Assembly (NCBI GenBank): GCA_963170055.1
Contig: CAUJGJ010000324.1
Location: forward strand, 40,001-104,000
Length of the DNA: 64,000 nucleotides
Direction: 5' to 3'
DNA from: Halisarca cf. caerulea
Lineage: Eukaryota; Porifera; Demospongiae; Chondrillida; Halisarcidae
Positions 63,721-64,000 of this stretch are shown here, one piece after another. Under the pieces are notes generated by a model. It saw nothing but the letters and a program-made list of their open reading frames with translations. It did no database searches and was not told the origin of the DNA. The translations under genes were made by a program, and so were the position numbers. Positions within the stretch are counted from its first letter, which is position 1, and each line of letters begins with the position of its first letter.

Positions 63721-64000
63721 GCTACTATCCACTTTATGTGAGAGTTGCACCCGCGTGACTAATTAGGTGAAAAGGTGGTCAAGGACCGAACATTGGCCTA
63801 TTATACAAACAGTTTGGCACTAGCTTATAATTGCTATGAGCTTGCTCTTGATATAGAAATTTTACACTCAATTCAATAAATTCACTTGATATAAGGGTTG
63901 CACCCGCCACCCAAACTATGAGTGAAGGCAGCCAAAGGCCGCCTTCTCCCCTAGTTAATATAATATTATATGCTCAATACAATGCCTAATATACTGTATG
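30278..64000 (+). CDS. HELZ2-like: Gene B/C: giant HELZ2-like protein with three helicase modules and an RNB domain (3' end outside)
   Basis: Twenty exons join with GT..AG sites and continuous phase: 30278-30742, 30819-30970, 31421-32447, 33527-33733, 40440-40685, 40782-40857, 42101-42603, 43277-43852, 45393-45547, 47353-47424, 47498-48497, 48759-48953, 49028-49330, 49543-49624, 51147-53146, 57209-59233, 59435-59553, 60025-60122, 60983-61132 and 61669-61809. Order: proline-rich N-terminus, helicase module B, Ser/Thr-rich repeat linker, helicase module C, cold-shock-like and RNB domains, start of the C-terminal helicase. ATG 30278 is chosen for its Kozak context (G at -3 and +4). Known HELZ2 has one helicase before RNB and one after. 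The extra module rests on the join between exons 7 and 8, which is inferred. The alternative is two adjacent genes, B ending after 42603 and C starting near 43277. Confidence 0.65.
30819..30970 (+). CDS. HELZ2-like: Gene B/C exon 2: MOV10/HELZ-type pre-helicase segment
   Basis: Encodes TKDNYKEKFHLLLYWEEHEH. The NY.e.FH.LL..EE pattern stands at the start of the region preceding the helicase core in MOV10, HELZ and related proteins. Module C has the same exon (45393-45547). Intron 1 before it is only 76 bases. Confidence 0.8.
31070..31124. repeat. (AT)n microsatellite
   Basis: Uninterrupted AT dinucleotides in intron 2 of gene B/C. Confidence 0.97.
31421..32447 (+). CDS. HELZ2-like: Gene B/C exon 3: module B helicase RecA1
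   Basis: Begins QCNGWYSIAMPPKRSRYPRW, passes through KHSYFESLHRAVE, and contains Walker A GPFGTGKTRMLA, LVTHHMHTADSYLD (motif Ia) and Walker B HILVDEAAQAREPE, ending AGDHLQ. DEAAQ and GxGKT are intact, so ATPase activity is expected. The last 121 bases are almost identical to the matching part of module C (48377-48497), while upstream parts are much more diverged. Confidence 0.88.
32713..32925. mobile_element. Pogo-like MITE in gene B/C intron 3
   Basis: Begins TACAGTCAAACCTCACTATAA and ends ACTATAGAGAGGTTCAACC with decayed outer bases. The interior repeats GGGTTCACTAT-like words. The rest of intron 3 (32448-33526) shows nothing recognisable. Confidence 0.65.
33527..33733 (+). CDS. HELZ2-like: Gene B/C exon 4: module B motif IV region
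   Basis: 69 codons: VGPQTLVLGKEAKSNGLGVS, then LLRRLHECY and MLNNYRCHRQIV. The LN.YR.H..I pattern is the module B version of the QYRMH motif. Phase 0 at both ends, like its homologue 48759-48953. Confidence 0.85.
34150..34232. repeat. Hairpin within the large transposon
   Basis: GGATAGAACATTTTTATGG with GGTCCTT is mirrored by AGGGACCACCCATAGAAATGTTC, giving a stem of about 35 bases with mismatches. Non-coding. Confidence 0.55.
34288..34490. repeat. Inner inverted repeat, left copy, with GGATAT array
   Basis: GGTGCCGTTTGTGTAAAATT, then TTTTGAACTGAACATTTT, followed by about eight spaced copies of (C/G)GATATTTA. The reverse complement of 39903-40071 repeats the same order. This suggests the termini of a separate element with subterminal repeat arrays, which often bind transposase. 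Confidence 0.75.
35083..36624 (-). CDS. Pogo/Tigger-like DDE transposase
   Basis: 513 codons without interruption. An inner Met (MSLFKYFEP, residue 18) is the more likely start. Residues ~60-115 form an N-terminal helix-turn-helix-like basic region, and ~140-215 a CENP-B-type DNA-binding segment (KRGRPLTLGELDKEVQQYI ... GWANSILKRMGF). The catalytic DDE_1 core has D253 in NWDQSG, D369 in LVIFDCFSGH and D406 in RLQPLDVSVNK, a DD37D spacing. The family cuts and pastes DNA at TA sites in the nucleus. The intact frame and triad suggest recent activity. It lies antisense in intron 4 of gene B/C, so it does not disturb the host coding frame. Confidence 0.9.
   Translation of the reverse strand: MCNHVLSFVAERETCSAMSLFKYFEPISSLPTPQQTGLSELTTSEANKSVQKVLEKKKLGEKRKYSNFTDEDCATIGKYAAENGNTATVKRFKASHNIGESTVRSFKIKYLKEIEKNHKSGNASSSVTKIGTKKRGRPLTLGELDKEVQQYILALRQAAAPVNGETAIAAAEGIVTARDRSLLCQNGGHIRLSRGWANSILKRMGFVRRKGTTQKCMSLTPDEFAQKKEAFLNSVSSMVNAHNIPPELVLNWDQSGINLVPSSSYTLEKQGATRVEIAAVNDKKQITATFAVSLSRAFLPFQLLYQGKTERCHPKYEFPPEIDVWHSPNHWSNQDLTKRFVEKVIIPYVIHARQDKSLREDAKALVIFDCFSGHQGPVLDVLESHNIVYVFVPDKCTQSDRLQPLDVSVNKPVKDHLRSKFRSWYADEVSKELEKGKKPEDVTVDTRMSVVKEISAKWIVSAYDYLKSKPDIIKNGFKKAGIIGAIAEDTSDSLDFDPFSDLHTSNTNDTDSD
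36940..37039. repeat. Near-perfect 100-base hairpin
   Basis: Two 46-base arms (TTTTTGGGTTTCTTGTCCGG... and its complement) with an 8-base loop. One or two mismatches only. Hairpin MITE or joined ends of an excised element. Confidence 0.85.
37050..37140. repeat. Inverted repeat paired with 39838-39912
   Basis: ATATCTGTTGATGAGTGTGG, then CACATGAGATCAGCTGACC. The reverse complement of 39838-39912 carries the same words (CATGAGATCAGCTGACCTAA). The pair encloses the integrase-like and RT-type fragments. Confidence 0.7.
37385..38086 (-). pseudogene. Integrase-core (rve-like) transposase remnant
   Basis: On the - strand, successive frames read SISEPDLGEVVQQIKQEHPN, LGIRVQCAKLRASIHRIDP, then VAVKRREYHVSGPNEVWHLD with GHHKLIRW, IDGYSRMITL, TDHGGKNIEVWRIMMEEHG and SSAHNERIERL. 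These are the landmarks of an integrase-core family common in animal genomes. D in WHLDG and TDHGG, and E in NERIERL, match a DDE triad. A stop before TDHGG and several frameshifts make it inactive. It breaks off at about 38086, where an unrelated RT-type ORF begins. Confidence 0.7.
38087..39473 (+). pseudogene. RT-type retroelement ORF fragment (C-terminal)
   Basis: The first part is in one frame (SGIQITSEGQRYLGGCIGS, ATFAETYARSKI) and continues after a frameshift near 38190 as YWEAELSRLCDFAISQPQAA. It then passes PLEDIIRHRFIPALTGRQ, NCVCGRSFSVEHALSC, FFDVRIFNP and LNYIHCRISFSLLRSAI to a stop at 39473. The Cys/His cluster and FDVRxFNP are typical of the C-terminal half of RT-bearing ORFs found across invertebrates. 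The catalytic RT part is absent. Confidence 0.65.
39838..39912. repeat. Inverted repeat, right copy of 37050-37140
   Basis: GGTCAGCTGAT...CATGTGACCAC followed by TAGGTCAGCTGATCTCATG; reverse-complementary to the left copy. Confidence 0.7.
39903..40071. repeat. Inner inverted repeat, right copy, with GGATAT array
   Basis: A series of (C/G)GGATAT words, about one per 20 bases, then AAAATGTTCAGTTCAAAATT and CACAAACGGCACC: the reverse complement of 34288-34490. Confidence 0.75.
40440..40685 (+). CDS. HELZ2-like: Gene B/C exon 5: module B RecA2 start
   Basis: Encodes SSLHFICSSLKQGEDCILF through EATIIVNTVFSFVRPWPERV to SICIIAPSRML. I place the acceptor at 40439 after a pyrimidine-rich tract because the first AG at 40410 would put a TGA in the phase-0 frame. 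It is separated from exon 4 by a 6.7 kb intron filled by a pogo-like transposon. Homologue: 49028-49330. Confidence 0.75.
40782..40857 (+). CDS. HELZ2-like: Gene B/C exon 6: motif V lead-in
   Basis: 25 codons plus one base: QRIVKRELGKYEMNDVNVTV, then AFDIQ. The glycine of DIQGRE is completed in exon 7. Homologue 49543-49624 has the same structure. Confidence 0.82.
41148..41683 (-). pseudogene. Inverted partial copy of gene B/C exon 1 in intron 6
   Basis: The - strand reads NRPRYPVS-like text (GRRIDRPRYPVSQVFIS) and is about 90% identical to exon 1 and its 3' flank, including the splice donor (GACCAAGGTAGTTGACAGTG). About 100 bases around the start codon are missing, an in-frame CAA/CAG has become TAG (AGCACAATAGCC), and small indels break the frame. 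Retained intron sequence shows a DNA-level copy and not a retrocopy. In the pre-mRNA it can pair with exon 1. Confidence 0.85.
41890..41940. repeat. (AT)n microsatellite
   Basis: AT dinucleotide run in gene B/C intron 6. Confidence 0.97.
42101..42603 (+). CDS. HELZ2-like: Gene B/C exon 7: module B motifs V-VI
   Basis: Starts GREYRAIFVCTSEPVN and contains motif VI NTVITRAQSLVVAVGNPYRL. The first ~219 bases are about 92% identical to 51147-51365. It then diverges abruptly into a unique Lys/Gln-rich tail. The proposed donor (ATT/GTGAGG) ends in phase 0 and fits exon 8. If it is not used, the frame stops at 42738. Confidence 0.75.
43277..43852 (+). CDS. HELZ2-like: Gene B/C exon 8: Ser/Thr-rich repeat linker
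   Basis: 192 codons, phase 0 at both ends, acceptor CGACAG and donor GTGAGA. Roughly ten imperfect 13-residue repeats of the form STVASTSKNTVMP span about 43430-43830. The composition suggests a flexible, possibly O-glycosylated or phosphorylated spacer between helicase modules B and C. No similar exon occurs in gene A within the window. Confidence 0.65.
43983..44500. mobile_element. MITE with TACTGTATAGTGGGAAA ends (gene B/C intron 8)
   Basis: The left end and the reverse complement of the right end (TACCATAAAGTGGGAAACTT) match. Both continue TTTTG.GGGTAA-like. Interior non-coding. The rest of intron 8 (to 45392) contains a small hairpin at 45250-45329 and nothing else recognised. Confidence 0.7.
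45393..45547 (+). CDS. HELZ2-like: Gene B/C exon 9: module C pre-helicase segment
   Basis: Encodes IDQYPLPPEHELKTAENM and SSNYKNKFHYLLYLEELEHV. Homologous to exon 2 and to the MOV10-type YLEE segment. It leaves two bases of a codon completed in exon 10. Confidence 0.8.
47139..47323. mobile_element. Pogo-like MITE (gene B/C intron 9)
   Basis: CAGCTGAACCTTGTAAGCAA at the left and TATAACAAGGTTCTACTG at the right are inverted repeats. The left end follows TA; the right flank is AA. The rest of intron 9 (45548-47138) shows a short inverted pair around 46455-46550 and no gene. Confidence 0.65.
47353..47424 (+). CDS. HELZ2-like: Gene B/C exon 10
   Basis: A 72-base exon: CDGRYDMCYEEEAMVPKYIE and KKWR. 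Corresponds to the first part of exon 3 in module B, so module C has gained an intron here or module B has lost one. The following intron is only 73 bases. Confidence 0.75.
47498..48497 (+). CDS. HELZ2-like: Gene B/C exon 11: module C helicase RecA1
   Basis: Contains KHSYFVSLHKAVQYL, Walker A GPFGTGKTRLLAAAA, VTHHMQTADSYLELYFGPE and Walker B HILVDEAAQAREPE, ending AGDHLQ. Same organisation as exon 3. Outside the near-identical 3' patch, the two modules show only moderate similarity. Confidence 0.88.
48759..48953 (+). CDS. HELZ2-like: Gene B/C exon 12: module C motif IV region
   Basis: 65 codons: VGPETLVLGEEARRGGLGTS, then SSLLTNFRSNPGILRLPSHL. Here the QYRMH-equivalent reads LTNFRSNPGI, keeping the arginine. 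Phase 0 both ends. Confidence 0.85.
49028..49330 (+). CDS. HELZ2-like: Gene B/C exon 13: module C RecA2 start
   Basis: 101 codons ending SSICIIAPLRHQ, with LHFICTSLEQGDDCVLHDES in the middle. Aligns with exon 5 but has an extended N-terminal part (ACIHEQTSKLNTII...). Confidence 0.83.
49384..49497. repeat. (GT)n / GGTGTG repeat
   Basis: GT-rich simple repeat with GGTGTGGGTGTGG phases in gene B/C intron 13. Confidence 0.95.
49543..49624 (+). CDS. HELZ2-like: Gene B/C exon 14: motif V lead-in of module C
   Basis: QHILDNLVWNEFRHLQNATR, then NVAFDIQ; the glycine codon of motif V is split by the intron as in exon 6. The preceding intron carries a GT microsatellite. Confidence 0.82.
50694..50813. 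repeat. 20-base minisatellite
   Basis: Six head-to-tail copies of CACCCTGCTTTCATTCTCCC with few substitutions, in gene B/C intron 14. The remaining intron (49625-51146) has no recognisable gene. Confidence 0.9.
51147..53146 (+). CDS. HELZ2-like: Gene B/C exon 15: module C motifs V-VI, cold-shock-like and RNB domains
   Basis: A 2000-base exon. It starts GREYRAIFVCTSEPVN with motif VI TRAQSLVVAVGNPYRL. A linker and a cold-shock/OB-like segment (RRGAFDSATVKVEVL, YGKVVKVV) follow, then the RNB domain: AITIDPEDAFNLDDALTL, VHIANVAKNL, SVYGSCQG, QPMLPHSYSKNLSLNEH and YQQRYPGRTPVEGQLKYL. In RNase II the metal-binding cluster has four aspartates (TID, then D-x-D-D). Here the second position is Asn (AAC at 52391-52393), and the HIAD motif reads HIAN. 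Catalysis may therefore be weakened or lost (inference). Confidence 0.88.
53147..57208 (+). other. Gene B/C intron 15, expanded relative to gene A
   Basis: The matching gene A intron (351-974) is 624 bases; this one is 4062. Segments 54698-54865 and 57056-57208 align with 414-592 and 776-974, so the extra DNA sits in two insertions between them. I recognise no coding sequence there. Confidence 0.6.
57209..59233 (+). CDS. HELZ2-like: Gene B/C exon 16: RNB C-terminal signature and acidic linker
   Basis: Starts FARVQCGTEVKPDSFVMLLD and carries YTHFTSPLRRAVD. Same length as gene A exon 2 (2025 bases) and very similar throughout, including the Asp/Ser-rich block (about 58260-58440). The frame is fully open. 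An apparent longer ORF reading past 59233 is intron. Confidence 0.88.
59435..59553 (+). CDS. HELZ2-like: Gene B/C exon 17
   Basis: VSLEMKGENNQRVSDVMQSL ... LPLDTPH; 119 bases with the same splice sites as gene A exon 3. Differs by very few residues (Lys for Asn in HKSYP). Confidence 0.82.
60025..60122 (+). CDS. HELZ2-like: Gene B/C exon 18
   Basis: RVYNSLRHLPSLCAQEVPST ... GKDHHLP, 98 bases, phase as in gene A exon 4. Confidence 0.82.
60694..60769 (+). other. Paralogue of the candidate poison exon
   Basis: Same position and splice-like borders (TTAG ... GTATAC) as 4482-4556, with one extra A near the 3' end. In the gene frame it reaches TAA. Confidence 0.3.
60983..61132 (+). CDS. HELZ2-like: Gene B/C exon 19: Q motif and start of third Walker A
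   Basis: MSLNQLQQKALKQGMKNRF, then QLIQGPPG. Same boundaries as gene A exon 5. This opens the C-terminal (third) helicase of the protein. Confidence 0.88.
61183..61374. mobile_element. Short pogo-like MITE, copy 3 (gene B/C intron 19)
   Basis: CAGCGAAACCTCTACAATAA to GAGGTTCACTG flanked by TA. It sits at the same intron position as copy 1 in gene A, so it was inherited through the gene duplication. Confidence 0.8.
61669..61809 (+). CDS. HELZ2-like: Gene B/C exon 20: rest of third Walker A
   Basis: GTGKSVTGAHLAYAFALWNR, then CVVYCGPSNKSVEVVL. One codon shorter than gene A exon 6. The next exon (equivalent to 6486-7108) should start just past the window: 63957-64000 matches the intron sequence at about 6396-6439, 46 bases before that exon in gene A. 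Confidence 0.85.
61907..62061. mobile_element. Inverted-repeat element, paralogous copy
   Basis: Counterpart of 5681-5838. Its right end has been duplicated in tandem (next entry). Confidence 0.55.
62039..62120. repeat. 42-base tandem duplication
   Basis: ACTTATACTCCATAAAGTAC...TTTTATTTACA occurs twice in succession. Gene A has one copy, so the event followed the gene duplication. Confidence 0.85.
63232..63626. repeat. (GT)n microsatellite
   Basis: Nearly 400 bases of GT with interruptions by CATGTG/GCAAGC words. Produces long spurious Cys-Val and Thr-His ORFs on both strands. Confidence 0.97.
63684..63717. repeat. (AT)n microsatellite
   Basis: AT run between the GT repeat and the direct repeats. 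Confidence 0.95.

Larger units (their letters stand above)
62636..63955. mobile_element. Insertion of about 1.3 kb specific to gene B/C
   Basis: The flanking intron sequence aligns with gene A at about 6381-6395, where this DNA is absent. The insertion carries a GT microsatellite, a short AT run and two related direct repeats (63729-63806 and 63883-63950, sharing AGRGTTGCACCCGC). No transposase. Element type unknown. Confidence 0.6.

Overview
This is a eukaryotic, probably invertebrate, genomic window. It is AT-rich, its coding segments are short ORFs flanked by GT..AG introns, and its introns and intergenic DNA are full of small inverted-repeat transposons, LINE remnants and microsatellites. 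A sponge (demosponge) or another early-branching animal is my best guess. It rests on general sequence texture and is not proven. No CRISPR, operon or other prokaryotic feature is present, and I found no convincing functional tRNA or rRNA gene.

Both host genes that I can support are on the + strand and belong to the HELZ2 type: UPF1/MOV10-like superfamily-1 RNA helicase domains combined with an RNase II (RNB) domain. Gene A (1-15056) enters from the left inside its RNB domain and ends with a C-terminal helicase; 12 exons are visible and all join in phase. Gene B/C (30278 to beyond 64000) starts with a proline-rich exon, followed by an N-terminal helicase module (module B), a Ser/Thr-rich repeat linker, a second N-terminal helicase module (module C), a cold-shock-like plus RNB region, and the first two exons of the C-terminal helicase Walker A region. 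Twenty exons are visible. Their phases are all compatible, giving a reading frame of 9592 coding bases (about 3197 codons) before the window ends. If the model is right, this is a three-helicase, one-RNase protein, where the usual HELZ2 layout is helicase-RNB-helicase.

The RNB and C-terminal helicase part of B/C (from about 52797) is collinear with gene A (1-6440): same exon lengths, same phases, and alignable introns that share inherited MITE insertions. This marks a tandem segmental duplication. Modules B and C are a second, internal duplication. They are well diverged except for two patches of almost identical DNA, which suggests gene conversion. An inverted copy of the first coding exon lies in intron 6 of the same gene.

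Layout: 1-15056 gene A; 15057-30277 intergenic region rich in transposon debris (inverted-repeat elements, a hAT-like element, several LINE fragments on both strands); 30278-64000 gene B/C. Intron 4 of B/C (33734-40439) holds a roughly 6.6 kb pogo/Tigger-like transposon with an uninterrupted DDE transposase on the - strand, plus nested fragments of an integrase-like gene and a reverse-transcriptase-type gene. The last intron in the window differs from its gene A counterpart by a roughly 1.3 kb insertion carrying a long GT repeat. The next exon should begin within about 50 bases after the window end.
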